Assembly (NCBI GenBank): GCA_900465675.1
Contig: UBJR01000002.1
Location: 1-64,000, forward strand
Origin: Hyphomicrobiales bacterium
GTDB taxonomy: Bacteria > Pseudomonadota > Alphaproteobacteria > Rhizobiales > Rhizobiaceae
Length of the DNA: 64,000 bases
Direction of reading: 5' to 3'
Part shown: in pieces, positions 16,973-26,728 of the stretch
Position numbering within the stretch: position 1 is the stretch's first letter
Layout of the letters: the number at the start of each line of letters is the position of its first letter
Made by a program: the position numbers and the translations under genes
Notes under the pieces: model-generated
Told to the model about the DNA's origin: nothing
The model's database searches: none
What the model saw: only the letters and a program-made list of their open reading frames with translations

Positions 16973-17275
16973 CAAAACTGCGGCTTTCGTGGCTTCTGAG
17001 AGACGCTCAAGCAATGTCGCGTTTTATCAACAGCTAATGTTGCAGAAATGACTCTCAGGGGAAGCAAGTTGGGGAAAACCCCGAATTCGATTCATCCGGA
17101 TTCCTGCGACTCTTGTCACGGAGTCAGCCTCACACTAGGTTAAAACTCAATTACTAGACTGCATGCGGCGGAACTAGTCACCAAAATTAGTCAAGCGTTT
17201 CTTGTGCCGGATTCGTCCGGGGCAAACAGTGAGGGATTCTGCCTTCGCAACGCTTAAACGGCGGAGACACAGGGC

Positions 17276-17812
17276 ATGAACTGGACAGACGAGCGGGTCG
17301 AGAAACTCAAGAAACTGTGGTCCGAAGGGCTGAGCGCGAGCCAGATCGCTGCCCAGCTTGGCGGCGTCAGCCGTAACGCCGTTATCGGCAAGGTTCACCG
17401 TCTGGCGCTGCCGGGCCGTGCGAAGGCCGGCGGCAACGCCACGGCTGCGCGCGCTCCCAAGCGTACGGCGGCAGCACCCCGCGCCCCAACCTACGCATCG
17501 CGTCTGGCGACGACCCGTACGGTCACCCGCCAGCAGGGCGCGACGATGCTGAAGGAAGAGATCGAGATCGACGTCATGGAGGAGATGGAATACCGTCCCG
17601 CCAAGAACGTGATCGTCCCGATTTCCCGCCGTCTCGGCCTGACGGAGCTCACCGAGCGCACCTGCAAGTGGCCGGTCGGCGATCCCTTGAAGGACGATTT
17701 CCACTTCTGCGGCTGCGAAAGCCCGGATTCTTCGCCTTACTGCACCTACCACCAGCGCCTGGCCTACCAGCCGGTCAACGAGCGCCGCAGGGCAGCAGCC
17801 CGGGCAAACTGA
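17276..17812 (+). CDS. gcrA: Cell-cycle regulator GcrA
   Basis: A 178-residue GcrA protein, an alphaproteobacterial cofactor that binds methylated GANTC-containing promoters and sigma-70 polymerase to drive cell-cycle genes. The N-terminal DNA-binding part reads MNWTDERVEKLKKLW and SASQIAAQLGGVSRNAVIGK (HTH, about 21-40). A basic Ala-rich linker (50-85) leads to the C-terminal sigma-binding domain with TCKWPVGDP (about 129-137) and the cysteine-rich FHFCGCESPDSSPYCTYH. The length is typical and the gene is monocistronic, ending at a bidirectional terminator shared with phoB. Confidence 0.97.
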   Translation: MNWTDERVEKLKKLWSEGLSASQIAAQLGGVSRNAVIGKVHRLALPGRAKAGGNATAARAPKRTAAAPRAPTYASRLATTRTVTRQQGATMLKEEIEIDVMEEMEYRPAKNVIVPISRRLGLTELTERTCKWPVGDPLKDDFHFCGCESPDSSPYCTYHQRLAYQPVNERRRAAARAN

Positions 17813-17830
17813 GCCGGGTAAGCACAAACG

Positions 17831-17858
17831 AAAAACGGGCCTCGCGGCCCGTTTTTTT
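17831..17858. terminator. Bidirectional terminator between gcrA and phoB
   Basis: ACGGGCC-TCGC-GGCCCGT stem with AAAAA before and a T7 run after it. Works for gcrA on the plus strand and phoB on the minus strand. Confidence 0.92.
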
Positions 17859-17879
17859 GTGGTCTCAATTCCGAAAGCT

Positions 17880-18563
17880 TCAAGCTTCCATCGAATATCC
17901 AGCGCCGCGAACGGTGCGGATGACATCCTGCATGTTGGAGAAGTTCAGCGCCTTGCGCAGACGGCCGACATGGACATCGACGGTGCGCTCGTCGACATAG
18001 ATGTCGTGACCCCAGACGCCGTCCAGAAGCTGCGAGCGCGAGAAGACGCGGCCGGGAGAGGCCATCAGGAATTCCAGCAGGCGAAATTCGGTCGGTCCGA
18101 GACGGACTTCGCGGGTCTTGCGATGAACGCGGTGCGTCTCGCGGTCGAGTTCGATATCGCCGCATTTCAGCACGGTCGACAAAACCTCGGGCTTGGCGCG
18201 GCGCAGCATCGCCTTGACGCGTGCGACGAGCTCGGGCGTCGAGAACGGCTTGACGACATAGTCGTCGGCACCGGTCGAGAGGCCACGAACGCGTTCGCTT
18301 TCCTCGCCGCGCGCCGTCAGCATGATGATCGGCAGGCGCTCGGTCTCCGGGCGCATGCGCAGCCGGCGGCAAAGCTCGATGCCTGATACGCCAGGCAGCA
18401 TCCAATCAAGGATAAGAAGGTCCGGCGTCCGCTCCTGAAGGCGGATTTCCGCCTCATCGCCGCGCAGGATGGTGTCGACCTCGAAACCTTCGGCTTCGAG
18501 ATTGTAACGAAGAAGCACGCTCAGTGCTTCTTCGTCTTCAACGACTGCAACTCTCGGGATCAT
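17880..18563 (-). CDS. phoB: Phosphate response regulator PhoB
   Basis: A 227-residue OmpR-class regulator. The receiver domain has the acidic pair E9/D10, phosphoacceptor D53 (LLILDWMLPG), and the lysine in VVKPFS near 105. The winged helix spans about 130-225 (LGPTEFRLLEFL, DERTVDVHVGRLRKAL). It is phosphorylated by PhoR under phosphate limitation and binds Pho boxes, such as the one before pstS. Last gene of the pst-phoU-phoB run, 32 bp after phoU, followed by a strong terminator. Confidence 0.97.
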   Translation of the reverse strand: MIPRVAVVEDEEALSVLLRYNLEAEGFEVDTILRGDEAEIRLQERTPDLLILDWMLPGVSGIELCRRLRMRPETERLPIIMLTARGEESERVRGLSTGADDYVVKPFSTPELVARVKAMLRRAKPEVLSTVLKCGDIELDRETHRVHRKTREVRLGPTEFRLLEFLMASPGRVFSRSQLLDGVWGHDIYVDERTVDVHVGRLRKALNFSNMQDVIRTVRGAGYSMEA

Positions 18564-18595
18564 TCTGTTCTGTCTCCTGAGGCCCGGTCCGGATA

Positions 18596-19309
18596 TTATT
18601 CCGTGACCGCGCCGACGGTGTTGGCGGTGTCGTCCTTCGGACGCTCGCCCTCCGGCTGGGCGCCGGTCGCCATGTAGTAGATGGTTTCTGCGATGTTGGT
18701 GGCGTGGTCGCCGATGCGCTCGATGTTCTTGGCACAGAACAGAAGGTGTGTGCAGCTGGTGATGTTGCGCGGATCTTCCATCATGTAGGTCAGAAGCTCG
18801 CGGAACAGCGAGGTGTACATCGCGTCGATTTCCTCGTCGCGCTCGCGGATCGACTTCGCCTTATCGGCAGCGCGCGTCGTGTAGACGTCGAGCACTTCCT
18901 TGAGCTGGACGAGCGCCAGTTCGGAGAGATGCTCCAGGCCGCGGCCAAGCTTGCGCGGAACGCCGGTGCTCTGCACGGCGATGACGCGCTTGGCGGTGTT
19001 CTTGCCGAGATCGCCGACGCGCTCGAGGTCGGCAGCGATGCGGATCGAACCCATGATCTCGCGCAGGTCCGACGCCATTGGCTGGCGGCGGGCGATGGTG
19101 ACGATCGCCTTGTCGTTGATCTCGCGCTCGGCGTGATCGAGGATCACGTCGTCGGAGATGACCTTCTGCGCCAGTGCGCCATCGCCGTTGACCAGCGCGC
19201 GCACAGCGTCGGAGACCATCTGTTCCGCCAGACCGCCCATTTCGGAGATGCGGCGGGTCAGGAACTTCAGATCTTCGTCATATGCAGAAAAGATATGTGT
19301 CGATGCCAT
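18596..19309 (-). CDS. phoU: Phosphate signalling protein PhoU
   Basis: A 237-residue all-helical protein with two PhoU repeats (about 15-105 and 120-215). Each carries the metal-cluster-type acidic motif, seen in EREINDKAIVTIARRQPMA and the later DEEIDAMYTSLFRELL. PhoU links PstB transport state to PhoR and keeps the Pho response off when phosphate is plentiful. It lies between pstB and phoB, 46 bp after pstB, the conserved order. Length is normal for the family. Confidence 0.96.
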   Translation of the reverse strand: MASTHIFSAYDEDLKFLTRRISEMGGLAEQMVSDAVRALVNGDGALAQKVISDDVILDHAEREINDKAIVTIARRQPMASDLREIMGSIRIAADLERVGDLGKNTAKRVIAVQSTGVPRKLGRGLEHLSELALVQLKEVLDVYTTRAADKAKSIRERDEEIDAMYTSLFRELLTYMMEDPRNITSCTHLLFCAKNIERIGDHATNIAETIYYMATGAQPEGERPKDDTANTVGAVTE

Positions 19310-19355
19310 GGGAAATGTCCTTGAGTGTCTCTATCGGAAGTCGTGACGCCAAAGA

Positions 19356-20171
19356 TCAGCCGAAGCGGCCCATGATGTAGTCCTGGGTGCGCGGATCGTC
19401 CGGATTGGTGAACATCTTGTCGGTGTCGTTCTCCTCGACGAGGTTGCCGAGGTGGAACATGGCGGTACGCTGCGAGACGCGGGCCGCCTGCTGCATGGAG
19501 TGCGTCACGATGACGATCGTGTAGCTTTCGCGCAGCTCGTGGATCAGCTCCTCGACCTTTGCGGTGGCGATCGGGTCGAGCGCCGAGCAGGGTTCGTCCA
19601 TGAGGATGACTTCAGGGCTGACGGCGACGGCGCGGGCGATGCAGAGGCGCTGCTGCTGGCCGCCGGACAGGCCGGTGCCGGATTCATGCACGCGGTCCTT
19701 GACCTCGTTCCAGAGGCCGGCGCGCTGCAGGCTGGTCTCGACGATCTGGTCCATGTCGGCCTTCGACTTGGCGAGACCGTGAATGCGCGGGCCGTAGGCG
19801 ACGTTTTCATAGATCGTCTTCGGGAACGGGTTCGGCTTCTGGAACACCATGCCGACGCGGGCGCGAAGTTCGACGACGTCGATATCCGGATCGTAGATAT
19901 CATCGCCATCGAGCGTGATCTTGCCGGTGACGCGGCAATTGTCGATCGTATCGTTCATGCGGTTCAGGCTGCGCAGGAAAGTGGACTTGCCGCAGCCGGA
20001 CGGGCCGATGAGCGCAGTCACGGTGTTTTCGCGGATGTTCAGCTTGACGTCGAAGAGAGCGCGCTTTTCGCCGTAATAGACGGAAACGTCCTGGCCGATC
20101 ATCTTGTAAGGGATGCTGTTCATCTTCTGGTCCAGAGCCTTCTCAACTGCTGCTTCTGTCAACATGTTCAT
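19356..20171 (-). CDS. pstB: Phosphate ABC transporter ATP-binding protein PstB
   Basis: A 271-residue ABC ATPase. Walker [10 protein letters not shown] is at 56-64, the signature [14 protein letters not shown] at about 168-181, and Walker [14 protein letters not shown] follows. It powers uptake of inorganic phosphate through PstC/PstA at the inner membrane and takes part in PhoR/PhoU signalling. An N-terminal extension of about 20 residues precedes the usual start of the domain. 15 bp downstream of pstA in the same operon. Confidence 0.97.
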   Translation of the reverse strand: MNMLTEAAVEKALDQKMNSIPYKMIGQDVSVYYGEKRALFDVKLNIRENTVTALIGPSGCGKSTFLRSLNRMNDTIDNCRVTGKITLDGDDIYDPDIDVVELRARVGMVFQKPNPFPKTIYENVAYGPRIHGLAKSKADMDQIVETSLQRAGLWNEVKDRVHESGTGLSGGQQQRLCIARAVAVSPEVILMDEPCSALDPIATAKVEELIHELRESYTIVIVTHSMQQAARVSQRTAMFHLGNLVEENDTDKMFTNPDDPRTQDYIMGRFG

Positions 20172-20186
20172 GGGTTTCTACTCCGT

Positions 20187-21509
20187 TTACCAGCGGCGCT
20201 CAAAGCGACGGCGCAAGAGGATGGCTCCGATGTTCATGACAATCAGGAACAGGAGCAGGACGATGATGGCACCCGAGGTACGCTCCACGAAGGCGCGTTC
20301 GGCTTCGTTGGCCCACATATAGACCTGGACCGGAAGTGCCGTGGACGGATCGAGCGGCGTGGTCGGCGCATTGGCAACGAAGGCGACCATGCCGATCAGC
20401 AGAAGCGGCGCGGTTTCGCCGAGCGCATGCGCAAGGCCGATGATGGTACCGGTCAGGATGCCCGGCATGGCAAGCGGCAGAACGTGGTGGAACACCATCT
20501 GCATCTTCGATGCGCCGAGACCGAGAGCGGCCGAGCGGATCGACGGCGGTACGGCACGCAACGCAGCACGCGTGGCGATAATGATGGTCGGCAGGGTCAT
20601 CAGCGTCAGCACCAGGCCACCGACCAGCGACGCGGAACGCGGCAGACCCATGAAGTTGATGAAGACGGAGAGGCCGAGCAGACCGTAAACGATCGACGGA
20701 ACGGCAGCGAGGTTGTTGATGTTGACCTCGATCAGATCGGTCAGCTTGTTCTTCGGCGCAAACTCCTCGAGATAGATCGAGGCGGCGACACCGATCGGCA
20801 GAGCAAGAACCAGAACGATCAGCATCAGGTAGAGCGAGCCGATGAGCGCAACGCCCAGACCTGCTGCTTCCGGACGGCTGGAATTGCCATTGACGAAGAG
20901 GCCTGTGTTGAACTGCTTGAAGAGAGCACCGCTTGCCTTCAGCTCGTTCATCCAGCCGACCTGCTTGTCGTTCACCTTGCGGTTCTTCTCATCGACAGAG
21001 AGATCGATCTGGCCCTTGCTGGCGCTATCGATATTGGCGTCGGCAAGCACCGTGACATTGACCGTCTTGCCGATGATCGACGGGTCGGAGACGACCATAT
21101 CGCGCAGCTGGATAGGAGCGCCCTTGGAGAGCATGGCCGAAGCATCGCGGACGTCAGGACGGCTCGAGGCGTTGACATTCAGCTGCTTGACGATGGCGTC
21201 ACGCAGCAGAGCGCCGTAGTTGGCGGAGACGAGGACCGACGGATCGGTCGCACGCTTGTTCCTCGGGTCGATCGTCTTTTCGGTGAATTCCACCGGAAGC
21301 GTGATCGCCGTCTGCTGGAAGGCGGTATAGCCCTGGCGGATGACCGTCGAGAGCAGGATCGCCAGGAAGATCAGGCCAAAAGATATGGCAGCGATGCCAT
21401 AGGCCTGGAAGCGGCGTTCTGCGGCATAGCGGCGCTTGATGCCGATGTCGCGGCGTGCCGGAGCCTTGGAGACAGTGATGCCTGCAACGGGAGAAACAAT
21501 ATTCGTCAT
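20187..21509 (-). CDS. pstA: Phosphate ABC transporter permease PstA
   Basis: A 440-residue permease, longer than the enterobacterial protein because an N-terminal region with one membrane helix and a periplasmic stretch of about 190 residues precedes the six-helix transport domain (from about 200). This extended form is usual in rhizobia. The ABC-coupling EAA-type loop includes AALGLGASKMQMVFHHVLPL. The ATG at 21509 overlaps the pstC stop (ATGA, 21506-21509), so translation is coupled; the frame extends 18 codons further up but without purpose. Confidence 0.95.
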   Translation of the reverse strand: MTNIVSPVAGITVSKAPARRDIGIKRRYAAERRFQAYGIAAISFGLIFLAILLSTVIRQGYTAFQQTAITLPVEFTEKTIDPRNKRATDPSVLVSANYGALLRDAIVKQLNVNASSRPDVRDASAMLSKGAPIQLRDMVVSDPSIIGKTVNVTVLADANIDSASKGQIDLSVDEKNRKVNDKQVGWMNELKASGALFKQFNTGLFVNGNSSRPEAAGLGVALIGSLYLMLIVLVLALPIGVAASIYLEEFAPKNKLTDLIEVNINNLAAVPSIVYGLLGLSVFINFMGLPRSASLVGGLVLTLMTLPTIIIATRAALRAVPPSIRSAALGLGASKMQMVFHHVLPLAMPGILTGTIIGLAHALGETAPLLLIGMVAFVANAPTTPLDPSTALPVQVYMWANEAERAFVERTSGAIIVLLLFLIVMNIGAILLRRRFERRW

Positions 21510-22987
21510 TCGTACTGCTCCCGGTATTTGCGCACGATGTAGAGCGCGTAGATATTGAGGCAAAGCGTGATGAAGAAGAGCGTAATGCCGAGCGCGAAGG
21601 CGACTAGCGTCTGCGGCGAGGTGAACTCGAGGTCACCCGTCAGCTGATTGACGATCTTGACCGTCACCGTCGTCATCGGCTCGAAGGGATTGATCTGGAT
21701 ACGGGCAGCAACACCGGCCGCAAGCACGACGATCATCGTTTCGCCGATGGCGCGCGATGCGGTCATCAGCAGCGCACCGACGATACCCGGAAGAGCGGCG
21801 GGAAGCACGACCTTCTTGATGGTTTCGGAGCGCGTTGCGCCGAGGCCAAGCGAACCGTCACGCAGCGCACGCGGCACGGCGGTGATGATATCGTCGGACA
21901 GCGAGGACACGTAGGGGATCAGCATGATGCCCATGACGATACCGGCGGTCAGAACGCTCTGCGCCTGGATGAAGTTCGTGTAGTCGCCGGTCAGGAGACC
22001 GCTGACCTGCGACGACAGATCGCGCAGGAACGGGCCGACGGTGACGAGCGCGAAGAAGCCGTAGACGATGGTCGGGATACCGGCCAGAACTTCGAGCAGC
22101 GGCTTGGCAAGCGAACGAATTTTCGGCGAAGCGTATTCGGCCATGTAGATGGCAGCGAAGAGGCCGACCGGTACGGCGACCAGCATGGCGACGGCGCCGA
22201 TATAGAGCGTGCCGAGCAACAGCGGGATCAGGCCGAACTGACCGAAGGACGAGCTGCCGGCACCCGCGAAGCGCGGATCCCAGACGGTGCCGAAGAAGAA
22301 GTCTGCGGCGGGAACGCTGGCGAAGAAGCGAATGGCTTCCGACAGCATCGACAGAACGATGCCGATGGTCGTCAGAATGGCGATCGACGAAGACAGCAAC
22401 AGACCCCAGAGCATGACGCGCTCGACGCGGTTGCGGGCCCTGAAGCGTGGCTTGACGCCGCGCAGGGCGTAAAGCGCGCCGCCGACAGCAAGTACGAGGA
22501 CGATCGCGCTCATGATCAGACGGCTGGAAGCGCTTTCGGCATTCAGCAGCTTGGCGGCATCGAGCATGTAGGGCTGCGGCTCACCGGCGAGCGGGACGCC
22601 CTTCTCGTTGAGCTTTGCCTGAACTGCCTTGGTGTCGGAACCGACTGCCGTGACTTCTTCGGATGTGAGCAGGTTCAGGCCGCGGCCGACGGTCGCGACC
22701 ATGCTGTAGCTCAGATCCTGCTCGGCAGTGGTCTTCGCCTTCACATCGTCGGGAAAGGATTTGCGGACGGTGGATTCGATGATGCCTGGGCTGGCGGCGA
22801 GCCAGACACAGAGAACGATCAGGGCCGGAAGGATGGCCCAAATGGCGGCATAAGCGCCGTAATAACCCGGCCGCGAATGCAGCACGGAAGACTTGCCCCC
22901 GGCAAGTGCCGTGGCCCGGCTGCGGGCGGCCACATAGGCCAGCGCGCCAAGCACCACGAGACACAAGAGTATAATGGATGTGCTCAT
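21506..22987 (-). CDS. pstC: Phosphate ABC transporter permease PstC
   Basis: A 493-residue permease. Residues 1-25 and about 45-65 are membrane helices of an extra N-terminal part. A roughly 90-residue periplasmic segment and a helix near 155-175 come next, then the conserved six-helix domain with the coupling loop GLGATRSETIKKVVLPAALPG (about 393-412). With PstA it forms the phosphate channel. Extended length is shared with rhizobial homologues. It follows pstS after a 160-bp gap that contains a stem-loop, and overlaps pstA by 4 bp. Confidence 0.95.
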   Translation of the reverse strand: MSTSIILLCLVVLGALAYVAARSRATALAGGKSSVLHSRPGYYGAYAAIWAILPALIVLCVWLAASPGIIESTVRKSFPDDVKAKTTAEQDLSYSMVATVGRGLNLLTSEEVTAVGSDTKAVQAKLNEKGVPLAGEPQPYMLDAAKLLNAESASSRLIMSAIVLVLAVGGALYALRGVKPRFRARNRVERVMLWGLLLSSSIAILTTIGIVLSMLSEAIRFFASVPAADFFFGTVWDPRFAGAGSSSFGQFGLIPLLLGTLYIGAVAMLVAVPVGLFAAIYMAEYASPKIRSLAKPLLEVLAGIPTIVYGFFALVTVGPFLRDLSSQVSGLLTGDYTNFIQAQSVLTAGIVMGIMLIPYVSSLSDDIITAVPRALRDGSLGLGATRSETIKKVVLPAALPGIVGALLMTASRAIGETMIVVLAAGVAARIQINPFEPMTTVTVKIVNQLTGDLEFTSPQTLVAFALGITLFFITLCLNIYALYIVRKYREQYE

Positions 22988-23109
22988 TCTTTACGTCCCC
23001 AGGCGCTCGGCCCCAAAAGCACAGGCTGCGATATCGCCGCCGACTTCCCAATCATGGAGAAACTCGAAACCTTGCGCCTGACCGGGCAAGGGTACCTCAG
23101 TCGAAAACC

Positions 23110-23137
23110 GGCGCGGCACCCCCCAAGGCACCGCGCC
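23110..23137 (-). terminator. Stem-loop between pstS and pstC
   Basis: GGCGCGG and CCGCGCC arms with a 14-nt loop, followed on the minus strand by GGTTTTC. Probably a partial terminator or RNA stabiliser giving more pstS than pstCAB message, common for binding-protein genes. Confidence 0.55.
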
Positions 23138-23147
23138 AGCTTATTGA

Positions 23148-24182
23148 TTACATCGTCTTTTCGGCTTCTACGGCCTTGCGGATCTCTTCGCGCTCGGCGT
23201 CCGGAGCAGCCACGAGGCCGTATTCGACGAGCGGGCTGTCAGGGCCGATCATCTGGTCGGATACGAAGAAGTTGACGTATTCCTTCAGGCCGGGAACGGC
23301 GCCGAGATGTGCCTTCTTGACGTAGAAGAACAGCGGGCGGGAAACCGGGTAGGTGCCGTCAGCGATGGTCTCGGTCGACGGAACGATACCGCTCATCGAA
23401 GCAACCTTGAGCTTGTCAGCGTTGTTTTCGTAGAAGGAGAGGCCGAATACACCAACGCCGGTCTTGTTGGCAGCGATGCGTGCCAGCGTTTCCGGATAGT
23501 CGCCGTCGATATCGACTGCAGCGCCGTCCTTACGGACCGCGACGCAAGCCTTCTGCTGAGCGGCCTTATCGGTGATTTCCTTGGCGATGACGTCGAGTGC
23601 GCCCGAAGCCTTGCAGCCGGCGGCCAAAACGTTCAGTTCGAAGACTTCGCGGGTGCCGTGCTTTTCGCCCGGGATGTAGGCAGCGATATCAACAGCCGGG
23701 AGCTTCGGATTGACTTCCGACCACTTCTTGTAAGGGTTGGCAACGAGCTTGCCGTCAACGACGACCTGCGCAGCGAGAGCCTTGTAGAGGTCCTCAGGAA
23801 CGTAGGCGACGTCAGGGTTGGACGAGTCGGTTGCGAAGACGATACCGTCATAACCGATCTTCACTTCCTGGATGTCGGTGACGCCAGCGGTCTTGCAGGC
23901 TTCCAGTTCGTTCTTGTTGATCGGACGCGAAGCGTTTGCAACGTCGATGGTGTCTTCGCCAACGCCCTTGCAGAATTCCTTGAGGCCAGCGCCCGTGCCG
24001 CCGGATTCAACGACCGGCGTCTTGAAGTTGGTGAAGGTTTCGCCGAAGGATTCAGCGACGATCTTAGCGTAAGGCAGAACGGTGGACGAGCCGGCAACCT
24101 GGATCTGGTCGCGAGCGGCTGCAGCGCCTGCAAAAGCAACGGTTGCGGCAAGAGCGGCAACGGTAAGTTTAAGCGTGTTCAT
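23148..24182 (-). CDS. pstS: Periplasmic phosphate-binding protein PstS
   Basis: A 344-residue substrate-binding protein. Residues 1-23 (MNTLKLTVAALAATVAFAG and following Ala-rich cleavage region) are a signal peptide. The mature part begins DQIQVAGSSTVLPYAKIVAE, the PstS phosphate-binding signature, with a second contact loop SGGTGAGLKEF near 60-70. It captures phosphate in the periplasm for PstCAB. The ATG at 24182 is preceded by GGGAG and gives the signal peptide; an upstream in-frame start would bury it. First gene of the operon behind a Pho box. Confidence 0.96.
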   Translation of the reverse strand: MNTLKLTVAALAATVAFAGAAAARDQIQVAGSSTVLPYAKIVAESFGETFTNFKTPVVESGGTGAGLKEFCKGVGEDTIDVANASRPINKNELEACKTAGVTDIQEVKIGYDGIVFATDSSNPDVAYVPEDLYKALAAQVVVDGKLVANPYKKWSEVNPKLPAVDIAAYIPGEKHGTREVFELNVLAAGCKASGALDVIAKEITDKAAQQKACVAVRKDGAAVDIDGDYPETLARIAANKTGVGVFGLSFYENNADKLKVASMSGIVPSTETIADGTYPVSRPLFFYVKKAHLGAVPGLKEYVNFFVSDQMIGPDSPLVEYGLVAAPDAEREEIRKAVEAEKTM

Positions 24183-24300
24183 CAAAAAATCTCCCGGCAT
24201 TGGGCTTTGTGTGGGCAGGCCCCCCAGGGCCCTCGCATTGCCTTTTTTCATCGGCAGCCACTCTTTAGCCCCTGATGCACAGAGCTTTTATGTCACTTTG

Positions 24301-24318
24301 GTGAAACATTTGTGACAG
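24301..24318 (-). promoter_or_regulatory. Pho box upstream of pstS
   Basis: On the minus strand CTGTCACAAATGTTTCAC matches the 7-4-7 PhoB site (CTGTCAT, AT-rich spacer, CTGTCAC). It lies 119 bp before the pstS start, with a -10-like CATAAA about 10 bp downstream. PhoB binding here should activate pstS-phoB under phosphate starvation. Confidence 0.85.
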
Positions 24319-24380
24319 GTTAAATTATTGAAATGAAATAATAAAAATTTTGGATGTTATGGATGTGTTGCGGCTTTATG

Positions 24381-25634
24381 TCAAAACCGCACCGTAAAGG
24401 CCGTTCCCTTACCAACCTCGGACTTGACGATCAGCCGTGCACGATGGCGCGTGAGGATGTGCTTGACGATCGCAAGCCCCAGGCCGGTGCCCTTTTTCGA
24501 CCGGCTGTCCTCGATGCTGACGCGGTAAAAGCGCTCGGTCAGGCGCGGAACATGCTCTGCCGGAATGCCCGGCCCCTTGTCGGCGACGGTAACTTCAACC
24601 GGCTGTCCGGACCCGTTCTTGACCGTCACATCGACAGCCTTGCCTTCCTGGCCATATTTGCAGGCGTTTTCGATCAGATTTTCGAAAACTTGTACCAGTT
24701 CGTCGCGATCTCCGAGCACCTCCGCCTGGCCTTCCGGCAGATGAAGGTTGATCTCGACGCCGACATCCTTCGCCAGAGGGGCGAGCGAATCCCTGACATG
24801 ACCGAGCAACGGAACGAGATCGACCTTTTCATCCGGCGCGATATGCGACTTCAGCTCGAGGCGCGACAGAGACAGCAGATCATCGACCAGCCGGCTCATG
24901 CGCGTCGTCTGGTCGAACATGATGCCGAGGAAGCGCTCCTGCGCCTTCGCGTCGTTCTTCGCGGGGCCCTGAATGGTCTCGATGAAGCCGCGCAGGGAGG
25001 CGAGCGGCGTGCGAAGCTCATGGCTCGCATTGGCCACGAAGTCCGAGCGCATGCGGTCGATGCGCCTCACCTCGGAAATATCGCGGAAGGACAGGATGAA
25101 GAAATGCTCGGCATTTTCGCCACCGCCAAGATCGATCGGCGCGCTGCGGACGATATAGACCCGCTCGGAGGGAAGCCTCTCAGAGTGCTCGATCTGGTTC
25201 GGCGCGTTGGTGACGATGGTTTCGCGCACCATGTCGAGAATACCGGGCGACCGGAGACGGGCAGAAATATGAGCGCCGATGATCATTTCGCCGAAGGCCT
25301 TCTCAGCCGCCCGGTTCTGGAAGAGAACCGAGGCATCGCCCGAGAGCACCATGACGGGAATATCCAGTCCGGCAAGCGTTGCCGAAACCTCCGGCAGACG
25401 GCTTTTCGGCGCTTCCGGTTCAGGAACGGGCAGCTCGGCGAGCTTTGCCTGCACGGCAGGCTCGGCATTCATGATGACGACAAGCAGCATGAGGGCAACA
25501 AGGGCCACGACGCCCCATTTGTTCATGTCTGCCGCCAGCGCCACCATTCCGATGACAAGTACGGCCAGAAGCACTGGCCGCTCCTGCCTGATGCGGGCCA
25601 TCAGCCCCGATGTCCATGGCGTTTCCTCTTCCAC
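24381..25634 (-). CDS. phoR: Phosphate sensor histidine kinase PhoR
   Basis: A 417-residue membrane kinase. Two membrane helices lie at about 20-56, with almost no periplasmic loop, then a PAS-like domain (80-185), phosphoacceptor H205 in ANASHELRTPL, and the ATPase domain with N-box LIENACKYGQ, DKGPGIP and GTGLGLAIVKHI. It phosphorylates PhoB and is silenced through PstB/PhoU when phosphate is abundant. A GTG start at 25634 with GAGGGG upstream is chosen; an ATG 11 codons later is the alternative. It precedes pstS by 198 bp. Confidence 0.94.
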   Translation of the reverse strand: MEEETPWTSGLMARIRQERPVLLAVLVIGMVALAADMNKWGVVALVALMLLVVIMNAEPAVQAKLAELPVPEPEAPKSRLPEVSATLAGLDIPVMVLSGDASVLFQNRAAEKAFGEMIIGAHISARLRSPGILDMVRETIVTNAPNQIEHSERLPSERVYIVRSAPIDLGGGENAEHFFILSFRDISEVRRIDRMRSDFVANASHELRTPLASLRGFIETIQGPAKNDAKAQERFLGIMFDQTTRMSRLVDDLLSLSRLELKSHIAPDEKVDLVPLLGHVRDSLAPLAKDVGVEINLHLPEGQAEVLGDRDELVQVFENLIENACKYGQEGKAVDVTVKNGSGQPVEVTVADKGPGIPAEHVPRLTERFYRVSIEDSRSKKGTGLGLAIVKHILTRHRARLIVKSEVGKGTAFTVRF

Positions 25635-25837
25635 GTGCCCCTCGCCCGCATCGGGTCCTGTTTATCGCTTCAAACTTTGCCTAATAGCGCTGATTCATGA
25701 CAGAAGTTTTCGGCTGCGGCCACCAGCCACGAAACAAGCCGTGGAAACACACAGCTTTTTCTGAATTCCCCGAGAGATTTGATTTTTCACACGAAATATG
25801 ATCGCCTGCTCGAAAGCCGACGTTGCTGGAGGAAATC

Positions 25838-26719
25838 ATGGGCGAGGATGTCGAAAGCCGCGCAGTCGAACTGGAGATCAGGGGCAAGAAGCGTGTCTTC
25901 GATGTTGATGATCCGGTCCTGCCCGATTGGATCAGCGACAACGCGCTCGAATCCGGCGACTTTCCCTACAAGAAGAAGCTGAATGAAGAAGACTATCTCG
26001 AAGACCTCGAGAAGCTGCAAATCGAACTGGTCAAGGTGCAGTTCTGGCTGCAGGCGACCGGCAAGCGGGTGATGGCGCTGTTCGAGGGCCGGGATGCCGC
26101 CGGCAAGGGGGGCGCGATTTCCGCATCGTCTGCCCGCATGAACCCACGCCTCGCCCGCGTCGTCGCGCTGGCGAAGCCGACCGAACGCGAAGCCGGACAA
26201 TGGTATTTCCAGCGCTATATCAGCCAGTTCCCCACCGCGGGCGAATTCGTGCTCTTCGACCGCTCCTGGTATAACCGCGCCGGGGTCGAACCGGTCATGG
26301 GGTTCTGCACACCAAAGCAGTACGAGGATTTCCTGGAACAGGCGCCGCAGCTTGAGAAGGTGATTGCCCACGAAGGCATTCATTTCTTCAAATTCTATCT
26401 GGATATCGGCCGCGAAATGCAGCTCAAGCGCTTTCATGACCGCAGACACGACCCACTCAAGGTTTGGAAGCTATCGTCCATGGATATCGCGGCACTGACG
26501 AAATGGGGCGACTACAGCGACAAGCGCGACCGGATGCTGAAAGCGACGCATACCGAATTCGCGCCTTGGACCGTCATCCGCGCCAACGACAAGCGGAGAG
26601 CACGGATCAACCTGCTTCGCCACATGCTGAAGACGATGGACTACGACGGCAAGGACAAGAGCGCGCTCGGCGAACTCGACGAGAAGATCATCGGCTCGGG
26701 TCCCGGCTTTCTGAAATAG
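25838..26719 (+). CDS. ppk2: Polyphosphate kinase 2
   Basis: A 293-residue PPK2. Walker [10 protein letters not shown] is at 84-92 with D86, Walker [11 protein letters not shown] at 140-149, and the lid region [17 protein letters not shown] about 200-216. It transfers phosphate between polyphosphate and nucleoside diphosphates; the short one-domain form uses polyP to make GTP/ATP. The ATG at 25838 follows a strong GGAGGA; a TTG five codons upstream overlaps that site and is rejected. Divergent from phoR, so it may answer phosphate status, though only a weak half Pho site was seen between them. Confidence 0.95.
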   Translation: MGEDVESRAVELEIRGKKRVFDVDDPVLPDWISDNALESGDFPYKKKLNEEDYLEDLEKLQIELVKVQFWLQATGKRVMALFEGRDAAGKGGAISASSARMNPRLARVVALAKPTEREAGQWYFQRYISQFPTAGEFVLFDRSWYNRAGVEPVMGFCTPKQYEDFLEQAPQLEKVIAHEGIHFFKFYLDIGREMQLKRFHDRRHDPLKVWKLSSMDIAALTKWGDYSDKRDRMLKATHTEFAPWTVIRANDKRRARINLLRHMLKTMDYDGKDKSALGELDEKIIGSGPGFLK

Positions 26720-26728
26720 GATGGATTA

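Noticed and set aside
19452..21542. A 696-codon plus-strand frame antisense to pstB/pstA
   Set aside because: Same cause: mirror of real coding sequence, charged low-complexity translation and no plausible ribosome site.
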